64,000 bases of DNA from Pseudomonas sp. PA27(2017) (GTDB taxonomy: Bacteria > Pseudomonadota > Gammaproteobacteria > Pseudomonadales > Pseudomonadaceae): positions 124,272 to 188,271 of the forward strand of contig NZ_MSXW01000061.1 of the NCBI RefSeq assembly GCF_001945445.1, in the 5' to 3' direction. The notes under the pieces were generated by a model, which searched no databases, was not told the DNA's origin, and saw only the letters and a program-made list of their open reading frames with translations. Within the stretch, counting starts at the first letter, position 1, and each line of letters opens with the position of its first letter. This document shows, in pieces, positions 16,216 to 24,558 of this stretch. Position numbers and translations under genes: made by a program.

Positions 16216-17345
16216 CGCGCACCTGCCGCATGTCCTTCGAACTGCTCGCTACCGACGGCAAGGCCCGTCGTGGCCGGCTGACGTTCCCGCGTGGCGTGGT
16301 GGAAACCCCGGCGTTCATGCCGGTGGGCACCTATGGCACGGTCAAGGGCATGTTGCCGCGCGACATCGAGGCCATCGGCGCGCAGATCATTCTCGGCAAC
16401 ACCTTCCACCTGTGGTTGCGCCCGGGCACCGAGGTCATCAAGCGCCATGGCGACCTGCATGATTTCATGCAGTGGCAGGGCCCGATCCTCACCGATTCCG
16501 GCGGTTTCCAGGTGTTCAGCCTGGGGGCGATGCGCAAGATCAAGGAGGAGGGTGTGACCTTCGCCTCGCCGGTCGACGGCTCCAAGGTATTCATGGGGCC
16601 GGAAGAGTCCATGCAGGTGCAGCGCGACCTTGGCTCGGACATCGTGATGATCTTCGACGAGTGCACGCCGTACCCCGCCGAATTCGACGTGGCCAAAACC
16701 TCCATGGAGCTGTCGCTACGCTGGGCCAAGCGCTCAAAACTTGCCCATGGTGACAGCAGTGCCGCGTTGTTCGGCATCGTCCAGGGCGGCATGCACGAGT
16801 CGCTGCGCATGCGCTCGCTGGAAGGCCTGAGCGAACTGGAGTTCGATGGCCTGGCCATTGGCGGTCTGTCGGTGGGTGAGCCGAAGGAAGAGATGATCAA
16901 AGTACTCGACTACCTGCCCGGGCAGATGCCGAGCGACAAGCCGCGTTACCTGATGGGTGTCGGCAAGCCGGAAGATCTGGTCGAGGGCGTGCGCCGCGGC
17001 GTTGACATGTTCGACTGCGTGATGCCGACCCGCAATGCGCGTAACGGACACCTGTTCGTCGATACTGGCGTGCTGAAGATCCGCAATGCGTTTCATCGTC
17101 ACGATGACTCGCCGCTGGACCCGACCTGCGACTGTTACACCTGCAAACACTTCTCGCGCGCCTATCTGCATCATTTGGATAAGTGCGGCGAAATGCTCGG
17201 CAGCATGTTGAATACAATCCACAACTTGCGCCATTACCAGCGCCTCATGGCTGGTTTGCGCGAGGCAATTCAACAGGGTACATTGGCCGCCTTTGTCGAT
17301 GCCTTCTACGCCCGGCGCGGCCTGCCAACGCCGCCGCTGGATTGA
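16212..17345 (+). CDS. tgt: tRNA-guanine transglycosylase
   Basis: 377 residues from the overlapping ATG at 16212; the ATG at 16230 (MSFELLATDG) would give the common 371-residue form and cannot be excluded. Tgt exchanges guanine-34 for preQ1 in GUN-anticodon tRNAs. Visible are DSGGFQVFSLGAM with the active-site Asp, FDGLAIGGLSVGEPKEE, DMFDCVMPTRNARNG with the nucleophilic Asp, and the zinc site CDCYTCKHF followed by YLHHLDKC. It is directly downstream of queA. Confidence 0.97.
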   Translation: MTRTCRMSFELLATDGKARRGRLTFPRGVVETPAFMPVGTYGTVKGMLPRDIEAIGAQIILGNTFHLWLRPGTEVIKRHGDLHDFMQWQGPILTDSGGFQVFSLGAMRKIKEEGVTFASPVDGSKVFMGPEESMQVQRDLGSDIVMIFDECTPYPAEFDVAKTSMELSLRWAKRSKLAHGDSSAALFGIVQGGMHESLRMRSLEGLSELEFDGLAIGGLSVGEPKEEMIKVLDYLPGQMPSDKPRYLMGVGKPEDLVEGVRRGVDMFDCVMPTRNARNGHLFVDTGVLKIRNAFHRHDDSPLDPTCDCYTCKHFSRAYLHHLDKCGEMLGSMLNTIHNLRHYQRLMAGLREAIQQGTLAAFVDAFYARRGLPTPPLD

Positions 17346-17384
17346 TGATTCGATGGCTAAAAGATCTTTCAACAGGAGTGTCAA

Positions 17385-17720
17385 ATGAGCTTTTTTATTC
17401 CCGCTGCCTACGCTGATGCCGCTGGCCCTGCTGCCGGCCCGGCTGGTACCGGTTTCGAGTGGATCTTCCTGATCGGCTTCCTGGTCATCTTCTACCTGAT
17501 GATCTGGCGCCCCCAGGCCAAGCGTGCCAAGGAGCACAAGAACCTGCTCGGCAATCTGCAGAAGGGCGATGAAGTGGTAACCAGCGGCGGCATCGCCGGC
17601 AAGGTTTCCAAGGTCAGCGACGATTTCGTGGTCATCGAAGTGTCCGACACGGTCGAGCTGAAGATCCAGAAAGCAGCCGTTGCGGCAACCCTGCCCAAAG
17701 GCACGCTGAAAGCCATCTAA
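17385..17720 (+). CDS. yajC: Sec translocon accessory protein YajC
   Basis: 111 residues with a single membrane helix (about residues 25-43, WIFLIGFLVIFYLMIW) and a basic cytoplasmic domain with LLGNLQKGDEVVTSGGIAGKV. It associates with SecDF in the inner membrane. A good ribosome-binding site (CAGGAG) precedes the ATG. It is followed by secD and secF in the standard order. Confidence 0.95.
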   Translation: MSFFIPAAYADAAGPAAGPAGTGFEWIFLIGFLVIFYLMIWRPQAKRAKEHKNLLGNLQKGDEVVTSGGIAGKVSKVSDDFVVIEVSDTVELKIQKAAVAATLPKGTLKAI

Positions 17721-17793
17721 TTCCTCTGTTCCAGTTTTATCCATCCCGCGGGGCGCATATTGCGCCCCGCGTCATAAGCGGGCGGCGTCATTC

Positions 17794-19662
17794 ATGCTCA
17801 ACAAATACCCTTTGTGGAAGTACCTGCTGATCGCGGTCGTGCTGATCGTCAGTCTGATTTATTCCGCACCCAATCTTTACCCCGATGATCCGGCAATCCA
17901 GATCAGCGGGGCCAGTTCGGCGCAGACCATCGCGCAGGCCGATCTCGACCGCGTCAGTAAGGCGCTGACCGAGGCGGGCATCGAGGTCAAGGCATCGAAC
18001 GTAGGCGAGCAGGGCCGCAGCGGCCTGATTCGTCTGGTCAGCCAGGGCGACCAGCTGCCGGCCAAGGACATCGTACGCAAGGCCCTGGGCGACAACTTCG
18101 TGGTGGCCCTGAACCTGGCCCAGACTACGCCCGAGTGGCTGCGCAAGCTTGGTGCGAGCCCGATGAAGCTCGGCCTTGACCTCTCCGGCGGTGTGCACTT
18201 CCTGCTCGAAGTCGATATGGACAAGGCGCTGGACGTGCGTCGCCAGGTCTACGAGGGCGAGCTCAAGAGCCTGCTGCGCAAGGAGCGTGTGCGTTATCGC
18301 AGCATGCCGCAGCAAGGTGGCGCCATCCAGCTGGGCTTCGCTGACGCCGAAACGCTGGCCAAGGCCGAGCAACTGATTCGCAAGGATTACAACGACTTCG
18401 AGCTCAACGCTCAGGAGCGTGGTGGCCAGCAGGTGCTGCGCGTGACCATGACGCCGGCCAAGATCGCGGAAATTCGTGAGTACTCCATTCGCCAAAACCT
18501 GACCACGGTGCGTAACCGGGTCAACGAGCTGGGCGTGGCCGAGCCGCTGGTGCAGCGCCAGGGTGCCAACCGCATCGTGGTCGAGCTGCCAGGTGTGCAG
18601 GACACTGCCGAAGCCAAGCGTATTCTCGGCAAGACCGCCAACCTGGAGTTCCGTCTGGCAGCCGACCCGAACGCGCCGCGTGGCACTACCGAGCAGTTCG
18701 GTTTCCGCGAAGAAGGCCGTCCGCCGGTACAGCTCGAGCGTGAGCTGATCATCACCGGTGACCAGGTCACCGATGCCCAGGCCAGCTTCGACGAGAACGG
18801 TCGTCCGCAGGTCAACATCCGTCTGGATGGCCACGGCGGTGACCTGATGAACCGCGCTACCCGCAGCAACGTCGGGCGCAGCATGGCGGTGATCTTCATC
18901 GAGCAGCGTCCGCTGACCCGCTACGTGAAGCAGATGGTCGACGGTGTCGAGAAGGAAGTGCAGGTCGACTCCTTCAAGGAAGAGAAGCAGATCATCAGCC
19001 TGGCGACCATCCAGTCGCCGCTGGGCAGCCAGTTCCGCATTACCGGCCTGAACGGTCAGGGTGAGTCGTCCGAGCTGGCGCTGCTGCTGCGTGCCGGTGG
19101 TCTGGCTGCGCCGATGTACTTCGCTGAAGAGCGCACCATCGGCCCGAGCCTGGGTGCCGAGAACATCGTCAAAGGCATCGAGTCCACCGAGTGGGCAATG
19201 ATCTTCGTGTCGCTGTTCATGGTCTGCATCTACCGTTTCTTCGGCTTGCTGGCCACCATCGCTCTGGCATTCAACCTGACCCTGCTGGTTGGTCTGATGT
19301 CGGTGATCGGTGCGACCCTGACTCTGCCGGGTATCGCCGGTATCGTGCTGACCCTGGGTATGGCGGTCGATGCCAACGTGTTGATCTACTCGCGTATTCG
19401 CGAGGAGTTGAACAACGGCCTATCGGTACAGCGCGCCATTCATGAAGGTTTCGATCGTGCCTACACCGCGATTCTCGACAGTAACCTGACCACGCTGCTG
19501 GTCGGTGCGATCCTGTTCGGGTTGGGGACCGGGCCGATCAAGGGTTTCGCCGTCACGCTGTCGATCGGGATCATCACCTCGATGTTCACCGCGATCATGT
19601 TCACCCGAGGGATGGTCAACCTGATCTTCGGTGGCCGTAACTTCAAGAAACTGTGGATTTGA
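17794..19662 (+). CDS. secD: Protein translocase subunit SecD
   Basis: 622 residues, normal length. An N-terminal membrane helix (residues 8-27) is followed by a large periplasmic region (P1 domain with LGLDLSGGVHFLLEVD, then the second part with TVRNRVNELGVAEPLVQRQG) and a C-terminal bundle of membrane helices with GMAVDANVLIYSRIREEL, the conserved D4 motif. With SecF it uses the proton-motive force to pull preproteins through SecYEG. It is followed by secF after 9 bases. Confidence 0.97.
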   Translation: MLNKYPLWKYLLIAVVLIVSLIYSAPNLYPDDPAIQISGASSAQTIAQADLDRVSKALTEAGIEVKASNVGEQGRSGLIRLVSQGDQLPAKDIVRKALGDNFVVALNLAQTTPEWLRKLGASPMKLGLDLSGGVHFLLEVDMDKALDVRRQVYEGELKSLLRKERVRYRSMPQQGGAIQLGFADAETLAKAEQLIRKDYNDFELNAQERGGQQVLRVTMTPAKIAEIREYSIRQNLTTVRNRVNELGVAEPLVQRQGANRIVVELPGVQDTAEAKRILGKTANLEFRLAADPNAPRGTTEQFGFREEGRPPVQLERELIITGDQVTDAQASFDENGRPQVNIRLDGHGGDLMNRATRSNVGRSMAVIFIEQRPLTRYVKQMVDGVEKEVQVDSFKEEKQIISLATIQSPLGSQFRITGLNGQGESSELALLLRAGGLAAPMYFAEERTIGPSLGAENIVKGIESTEWAMIFVSLFMVCIYRFFGLLATIALAFNLTLLVGLMSVIGATLTLPGIAGIVLTLGMAVDANVLIYSRIREELNNGLSVQRAIHEGFDRAYTAILDSNLTTLLVGAILFGLGTGPIKGFAVTLSIGIITSMFTAIMFTRGMVNLIFGGRNFKKLWI

Positions 19663-19671
19663 GGTGAGGCT

Positions 19672-20592
19672 ATGAGACTTCCATCCCGCATTCCGTTCAT
19701 GGCGATACGCAACGTTGCGTTCGCCATCACCGTGGTTATCAGCCTCATCGGCCTGGGTAGCCTGTTCAAGCATGGCCTTAATTTTGGCCTGGATTTTACC
19801 GGCGGTACGCTGATCGAGCTGACCTACGAGAAGCCAGCCGATCTGGAACTGATCAAGCGTGAGCTGGGGCAGGCCGGTTATGCCGACGCCGTGGTGCAGA
19901 GCTTCGGTTCCACCACCGACGTACTGGTACGCCTGGCTGGTGACTCGGCCGATCTGGGCAACCAGGTCGCCGCTGCGCTGCGTCAGATCGACACCGAGAC
20001 CTCTTTCGAGGTCAAGCGCGTCGAGTTCGTTGGCCCGCAAGTGGGCGAGGAGCTGCGTGACCAGGGTGGCCTGGCGATGTTGCTGGCCCTGGGTGGCATC
20101 CTGCTGTACCTGGCGTTCCGCTTTCAGTGGAAGTTCGGTGTCGGCGCGGTGGCATCCCTGGCGCACGACGTGATCGTCACGCTCGGCATCCTGGCGTTCT
20201 TCCAGGTGCCCTTCGATCTGACGGTGATGGCGGCCGTGCTGGCGATGCTGGGTTACTCGCTGAACGACACCATCATCATCTACGACCGCATTCGCGAGAA
20301 CTTCCGGATGATGCGCAAGGCGGACATCATCGAGAACATCGACGTGTCGGTGACCCAGACGCTGCTGCGTACCATCGCGACCTCCACCTCGACCGCCATG
20401 GCGCTGATCGCCCTGCTGGTCTTCGGTGGCGACAGCCTGGCCGGCTTCGCGCTGACCCTGCTGATCGGTGTCGTGGTCGGTACCTACTCGTCGGTCTACA
20501 TCAGCGCCCCCGTGCTGATCTGGCTGAAGCTGACCTCCGAGGATCTGATTCCTCCGGCGACCACTGCAGAGGGTGTGGATGACCGCCCCTGA
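19672..20592 (+). CDS. secF: Protein translocase subunit SecF
   Basis: 306 residues. A first membrane helix (about 14-33), GLDFTGGTLIELTYE at the start of the periplasmic domain, and a five-helix C-terminal bundle with LGYSLNDTIIIYDRIREN, the SecF D4 motif. It follows secD at 9 bases and ends the operon, with a terminator 36 bases downstream. Confidence 0.97.
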   Translation: MRLPSRIPFMAIRNVAFAITVVISLIGLGSLFKHGLNFGLDFTGGTLIELTYEKPADLELIKRELGQAGYADAVVQSFGSTTDVLVRLAGDSADLGNQVAAALRQIDTETSFEVKRVEFVGPQVGEELRDQGGLAMLLALGGILLYLAFRFQWKFGVGAVASLAHDVIVTLGILAFFQVPFDLTVMAAVLAMLGYSLNDTIIIYDRIRENFRMMRKADIIENIDVSVTQTLLRTIATSTSTAMALIALLVFGGDSLAGFALTLLIGVVVGTYSSVYISAPVLIWLKLTSEDLIPPATTAEGVDDRP

Positions 20593-20627
20593 GGCGTGAT
20601 GCATTCACCATTTGCGCTGCATAAAGG

Positions 20628-20657
20628 CGGGCGACAAGGGAACTTGTCGCCCGTTTT
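20628..20657 (+). terminator. Terminator after secF
   Basis: An 11-bp stem CGGGCGACAAG / CTTGTCGCCCG with a GGAA loop, followed by TTTT. Confidence 0.85.
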
Positions 20658-20718
20658 GCATTTCCAAGGCTGGGAGTAGAGCGCGTATAGGCGCTGCAGT
20701 TGTGATCAGGAGAATCGC

Positions 20719-21261
20719 ATGAACAAGTCATTGTTGGTTGGTGCTGTGCTGGGTGCCGTCGGTGTCACTGCGGGTGGCGCTGTTGCGACCTATAGCATGG
20801 TGAGCGGGCCCAAGTACGCCGAGGTTCTGGCAGTCAAGCCGGTGACCGAGACCATCAAGACGCCGCGTGAAGAATGCCGGGAAGTCGCGGTGACCCGTCA
20901 ACGCCCCGTGCAGGATCAGCATCAGATCGCCGGTACGGCGATCGGCGCCGTGGTCGGTGGTCTGCTGGGCAATCAGGTGGGCGGTGGTAATGGCAAGAAG
21001 ATCGCCACCGTTGCAGGCGCCGTAGGTGGCGGTTATGCCGGCAACAAGGTGCAGGAGGGCATGCAGGCGCGTGACACCTACTCCACCACTGAAACTCGCT
21101 GCAAGACCGTGAACGACACCAGCGAGAAGATCGTCGGTTATGACGTGAAGTACGATCTGGATGGCAAGGTAGGTCGTGTACGCATGGACGAGGAGCCGGG
21201 CAGCAAGATTCCGGTTCGCGATGGCAAGCTGGTGCTGGCGGATTCCGATTCGGATGAATGA
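20719..21261 (+). CDS. Glycine-zipper 2TM-domain envelope protein (YcfJ/SlyB-like)
   Basis: 180 residues. An N-terminal hydrophobic segment (residues 4-29) acts as signal or anchor. The central glycine zipper (GTAIGAVVGGLLGNQVGGGNGKK and then AGAVGGGYAGNKVQEGM) forms the two-helix membrane hairpin of the Rick_17kDa family. Flanking parts contain single cysteines (REECREV and ETRCKTV) that may pair. This gene sits between secF and suhB in Pseudomonas genomes. It is probably a periplasmic or outer-membrane protein supporting envelope integrity; the precise role is not known. Confidence 0.8.
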   Translation: MNKSLLVGAVLGAVGVTAGGAVATYSMVSGPKYAEVLAVKPVTETIKTPREECREVAVTRQRPVQDQHQIAGTAIGAVVGGLLGNQVGGGNGKKIATVAGAVGGGYAGNKVQEGMQARDTYSTTETRCKTVNDTSEKIVGYDVKYDLDGKVGRVRMDEEPGSKIPVRDGKLVLADSDSDE

Positions 21262-21280
21262 TCCGTCTTTCGAAATATAG

Positions 21281-21307
21281 AAAAGGCGCTCCCCGGAGCG
21301 CCTTTTT
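21281..21307. terminator. Terminator after the glycine-zipper gene
   Basis: Stem AAAAGGCGCTCC / GGAGCGCCTTTT with a CC-centred loop, A-rich on the left and T-rich on the right. It lies 19 bases after the stop. Confidence 0.8.
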
Positions 21308-21320
21308 CTTGGGTAATAAA

Positions 21321-21343
21321 AAACCGGCCCGAAGCCGGTTTTT
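21321..21343. terminator. Second hairpin terminator between convergent genes
   Basis: Stem AAACCGGC / GCCGGTTT with loop CCGAA, flanked by A and T tracts. It lies before the 3' end of the convergent suhB gene and can stop minus-strand transcripts. Confidence 0.75.
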
Positions 21344-21357
21344 CATTGGAGTCGCGA

Positions 21358-22173
21358 TCAGCGCTTGAGCGATGCCGAGAGGTGCGGCTGAATCGCGGTC
21401 AGCACGGCCTTGAAGCATTTGGTATTGCCGGCAACGATCTGGCCCTTCTCGAGGAATTCGTGGCCACCGCTGAAGTCGCTGACCAGGCCGCCCGCTTCCT
21501 GGATCAGCAGTGCGCCGGCGGCCATGTCCCACTCGGACAGGCCGAACTCCCAGAATGCGTCGAAACGACCGGCAGCCACGTAGGCCAGGTCAAGGCTGGC
21601 AGCGCCGGCGCGGCGTACGCCAGCGGTCTGGCCGACCAGGCTGCGGAACATGCCCAGGTAGTTCTCGAGGTTATCGAGCTGGTCGTTACGGAACGGGAAA
21701 CCGGTGCCGAGCAGGGCGCCGTCCAGGCTCTTGCGGTTGCTGACGCGCAGGCGACGACCGTTGAGGGCGGCGCCACGGCCGCGGCTGGCGGTGAATTCTT
21801 CCTGGCGAACCGGATCGATGATCACGGCGTGTTCCAGGCGACCGCGGTATTTGCAGGCCAGGCTGACGGCGAAATGCGGAACACCACGCACGAAGTTGGT
21901 GGTGCCATCGAGCGGATCGATGATCCACTGGTAGTCGGCGCCTTCGCCGCTGCCTTCGAGCAGGCCACCTTCCTCGCCGAGGAAGCTGTGGGTCGGGTAG
22001 GCCTTGCGCAGGGCCTGGACGATCATCAGCTCGGCCGAGCGGTCGATCTCGGTTACGTAGTCCTTGGCGTCCTTTTCATCTACGGAGATGACGTCCAGGC
22101 GTTCGATTGAGCGGAAGATCATTTCACCGGCGCTACGGGCTGCGCGCAGCGCGATGTTCAGCATGGGCTGCAT
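21358..22173 (-). CDS. suhB: Inositol-1-monophosphatase / SuhB
   Basis: 271 residues. Metal-binding motifs of the family: GEEGG (around residue 65-70), WIIDPLDGTTNF with the DPLDGT signature, and WDMAAGALLIQEAGG near the C-terminus. In gammaproteobacteria SuhB also takes part in rRNA transcription antitermination and in Pseudomonas influences virulence gene expression. Transcribed away from trmJ across a 143-base gap. Confidence 0.95.
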   Translation of the reverse strand: MQPMLNIALRAARSAGEMIFRSIERLDVISVDEKDAKDYVTEIDRSAELMIVQALRKAYPTHSFLGEEGGLLEGSGEGADYQWIIDPLDGTTNFVRGVPHFAVSLACKYRGRLEHAVIIDPVRQEEFTASRGRGAALNGRRLRVSNRKSLDGALLGTGFPFRNDQLDNLENYLGMFRSLVGQTAGVRRAGAASLDLAYVAAGRFDAFWEFGLSEWDMAAGALLIQEAGGLVSDFSGGHEFLEKGQIVAGNTKCFKAVLTAIQPHLSASLKR

Positions 22174-22316
22174 GGAAGTTCACCTGGGGTCGTAATAAAG
22201 CCGGCCATTCTAGCAGAAAAGCCCGTCGCATGAAGTGCCGTCCGTGTCCTGCATGACACAAAGGAGGGTGCTTCTGTAAGATTTGCTACCTCATTTATCC
22301 GACGCGGGCGTCTACC

Positions 22317-23093
22317 TTGCTGCAGAACATTCGAGTGGTACTGGTCAACACCAGTCATCCCGGCAATATCGGCGGTGTGGCCAGGGCCATGAAAAACATG
22401 GGGTTGTCGCGTCTGGTGCTGGTCGAACCGCGCCAGTTTCCGAGCGAGGAGGCCGTCGCACGGGCCTCCGGCGCCACCGATATTCTCGAGGCCGCCGAAG
22501 TCGTGTCCTGCCTCGAGGATGCCTTGGTTGGTTGCAGTCTGGCCTTCGGAACCAGTGCACGAGAGCGACGTATTCCCTGGCCGTTGATCGATCCGCGCGA
22601 GTGCGGCGTGGCGGCCGTGCAGAAGGCTGTCGAGGGCGGCGAAGTGGCGCTGGTGTTCGGTCGTGAGCACGCAGGCCTGACCAACGAAGAGCTGCAGCGC
22701 TGTCATTTTCACGTGCACATCCCTTCCGATCCGGCCTTCAGTTCGCTGAACCTGGCGGCGGCCGTGCAGGTGCTGACCTACGAGGTACGCATGGCGGCCC
22801 TGGCTCGTGAAAACGCGCAGGTCGCGCCTCGCCAGGAGGCGGTTGTAGAGGAGGGCGATCAACCGGTAACGGCGGATGAGATGGAATCCTTCTATGGGCA
22901 TCTGGAGAAGTCGCTGGTGGAGATCGGCTTTCTCGATCCCGCCAGCCCGCGGCATCTGATGAGTCGCCTGCGTCGCCTGTACGGGCGTGCCGAGGTGACC
23001 CGGTTGGAAATGAATATCTTGCGCGGCGTCCTGACCGAAACCCTCAAGGCGGCGCGCGGTGAGCACCACAAACGGGGAAAGACTGATGTTTGA
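22317..23093 (+). CDS. trmJ: tRNA (cytidine/uridine-2'-O-)-methyltransferase TrmJ
   Basis: 258 residues, SPOUT (SpoU) methyltransferase that modifies position 32 of tRNAs. The start is a TTG giving MLQNIRVVLVNTSHPGNIGG, matching the expected family N-terminus; no ATG is suitably placed. Knot motifs are NTSHPGNIGGVARAMKNMG, ALVFGREHAGLTNEEL and PSDPAFSSLNLAAAVQV. It overlaps cysE by 8 bases, an arrangement usual in Pseudomonas. Confidence 0.93.
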   Translation: MLQNIRVVLVNTSHPGNIGGVARAMKNMGLSRLVLVEPRQFPSEEAVARASGATDILEAAEVVSCLEDALVGCSLAFGTSARERRIPWPLIDPRECGVAAVQKAVEGGEVALVFGREHAGLTNEELQRCHFHVHIPSDPAFSSLNLAAAVQVLTYEVRMAALARENAQVAPRQEAVVEEGDQPVTADEMESFYGHLEKSLVEIGFLDPASPRHLMSRLRRLYGRAEVTRLEMNILRGVLTETLKAARGEHHKRGKTDV

Positions 23094-23865
23094 GCGCATG
23101 CGGGAAGATATCCAGGGTGTTTTTCATCGTGATCCGGCGGCGCGTAACGCGTTCGAAGTGGTCACCTGTTACCCCGGGCTGCATGCAGTGTGGCTGCACC
23201 GTGCGGCGCATGCGCTATGGACCTCCGGCTGGAAGTGGTTGGCACGTGGCGTATCGAATTTCAGTCGCTGGCTGACCGGCATCGAAATTCATCCTGGCGC
23301 AGTGATCGGCCGGCGGTTCTTCATCGATCACGGCATGGGTATCGTCATCGGCGAGACCGCCGAAATCGGTGACGACGTGACGCTCTACCAGGGCGTGACC
23401 CTGGGCGGCACCAGTTGGAACAAGGGCAAGCGTCATCCGACGCTCGAGGATGGCGTGGTGGTCGGTGCCGGTGCCAAGGTACTCGGCCCGTTCACCGTAG
23501 GGGCGGGCGCCAAGATCGGTTCCAATGCGGTGGTCACCAAAGCGGTGCCGGCAGGGGCGACCGCGGTCGGCATCCCGGCCAAGATCATCGTCAAGGGTGA
23601 TGACGGGCTCGAGGCGCAGCGCCAGGCCATCGCCGACAAGCTGGGCTTCGACGCCTACGGGGTCAGCCAAGATATGCCCGACCCGGTGGCCCGCGCGATC
23701 GGTCAGTTGCTCGACCACCTGCACGCGGTCGACAACCGCCTTGAAGGCATTTGCGGTGCGCTGGGCAAGCTGGGCAGTGATTACTGCGCCAAGGACATGC
23801 CGCAGCTGCGTGACGAGGATTTCGCTGGCGTTTGCAAGGATCAGGGCGACAAACCGGCTGCGTGA
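23086..23865 (+). CDS. cysE: Serine O-acetyltransferase
   Basis: 259 residues. Makes O-acetylserine, the carbon precursor of cysteine, from serine and acetyl-CoA. A helical N-terminal domain (YPGLHAVWLHRAAHALW) is followed by left-handed hexapeptide repeats (IHPGAVIGRRFFIDHGMGIVIG) and the active-site His of DHGMG. The ATG at 23086 was preferred over the upstream frame because the family begins MFERMREDI. Placed directly before the isc operon, it links cysteine supply with IscS, which uses cysteine as sulfur donor. Confidence 0.95.
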   Translation: MFERMREDIQGVFHRDPAARNAFEVVTCYPGLHAVWLHRAAHALWTSGWKWLARGVSNFSRWLTGIEIHPGAVIGRRFFIDHGMGIVIGETAEIGDDVTLYQGVTLGGTSWNKGKRHPTLEDGVVVGAGAKVLGPFTVGAGAKIGSNAVVTKAVPAGATAVGIPAKIIVKGDDGLEAQRQAIADKLGFDAYGVSQDMPDPVARAIGQLLDHLHAVDNRLEGICGALGKLGSDYCAKDMPQLRDEDFAGVCKDQGDKPAA

Positions 23866-23949
23866 TGCGGGGCGGGTCTGGCTTTGCTATGATCCGCCGC
23901 CACTTTTAGTGGGAAGGGGCTCCTAAATCCGAGTGTTTTGGTTGGTCTT

Positions 23950-23983
23950 ATAGTTGACTCAAATACTCGGATAAGAGGATAAT
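23950..23983 (+). promoter_or_regulatory. isc promoter with IscR type-1 site
   Basis: A good -35 box TTGACT (23954-23959) and -10 box GATAAT (23978-23983) are 18 bases apart. The segment ATAGTTGACTCAAATACTCGGATAA (as two halves, ATAGTTGACT and ATACTCGGATAA) overlapping the -35 resembles the IscR type-1 (Fe-S-dependent) operator. This fits negative autoregulation of the operon by [2Fe-2S]-IscR. Confidence 0.7.
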
Positions 23984-24015
23984 CGCTTCACATTGTGAAT
24001 CCTTGGTAACCCTTC

Positions 24016-24513
24016 ATGCGACTGACTACCAAAGGCCGATACGCCGTGACTGCCATGCTCGACCTGGCGCTGCATGCGCAGAATGGGCCGGTATCCCTCG
24101 CCGATATCTCCGAGCGTCAGGGTATTTCCCTTTCCTATCTCGAGCAGCTGTTCGCCAAGCTTCGTCGTGGAAGCCTGGTCTCCAGCGTGCGCGGGCCTGG
24201 TGGTGGTTATCAGCTGTCGCGCAACATGCAGGGCATCCAGGTCGCCGAAGTGATCGACGCGGTCAACGAATCCGTCGATGCCACGCGCTGCCAGGGGCAG
24301 GGTGGTTGTCACTCCGGCGATATCTGCCTGACCCACCACCTGTGGTGCGATCTCAGCCAGCAGATTCACGAATTTCTCAGCGGCATCAGCCTGGCCGACC
24401 TGGTCACGCGCCGCGAAGTGCAGGAAGTCGCCCAGCGCCAGGATCAACGTCGCTGCGCCAACAACGGCAGGGCGCACCATCTGGATAAGATTGAAGCGTC
24501 CACCGTCGATTGA
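24016..24513 (+). CDS. iscR: Fe-S cluster regulator IscR
   Basis: 165 residues, Rrf2 family. Winged-helix domain at residues 1-80 (MRLTTKGRYAVTAMLDLAL, YLEQLFAKLRRGSLV, GPGGGYQLSR). The [2Fe-2S] ligands are three cysteines in RCQGQGGCHSGDICLTHHLW plus a following His. With a cluster it represses the isc operon; without, it activates other genes. First gene of iscRSUA-hscBA-fdx-iscX. Confidence 0.97.
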   Translation: MRLTTKGRYAVTAMLDLALHAQNGPVSLADISERQGISLSYLEQLFAKLRRGSLVSSVRGPGGGYQLSRNMQGIQVAEVIDAVNESVDATRCQGQGGCHSGDICLTHHLWCDLSQQIHEFLSGISLADLVTRREVQEVAQRQDQRRCANNGRAHHLDKIEASTVD

Positions 24514-24558
24514 GCACGCAAGGCGCCGGCCTGATACCTGATTAGGAGATACCGAAAA

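Noticed and set aside
19420..20604. Long minus-strand reading frame antisense to secF and similar frames across the core genes
   Set aside because: High-GC coding DNA opens long frames on the other strand. Composition (His, Gln, Arg, Asp rich) and lack of a ribosome-binding site mark them as shadows.
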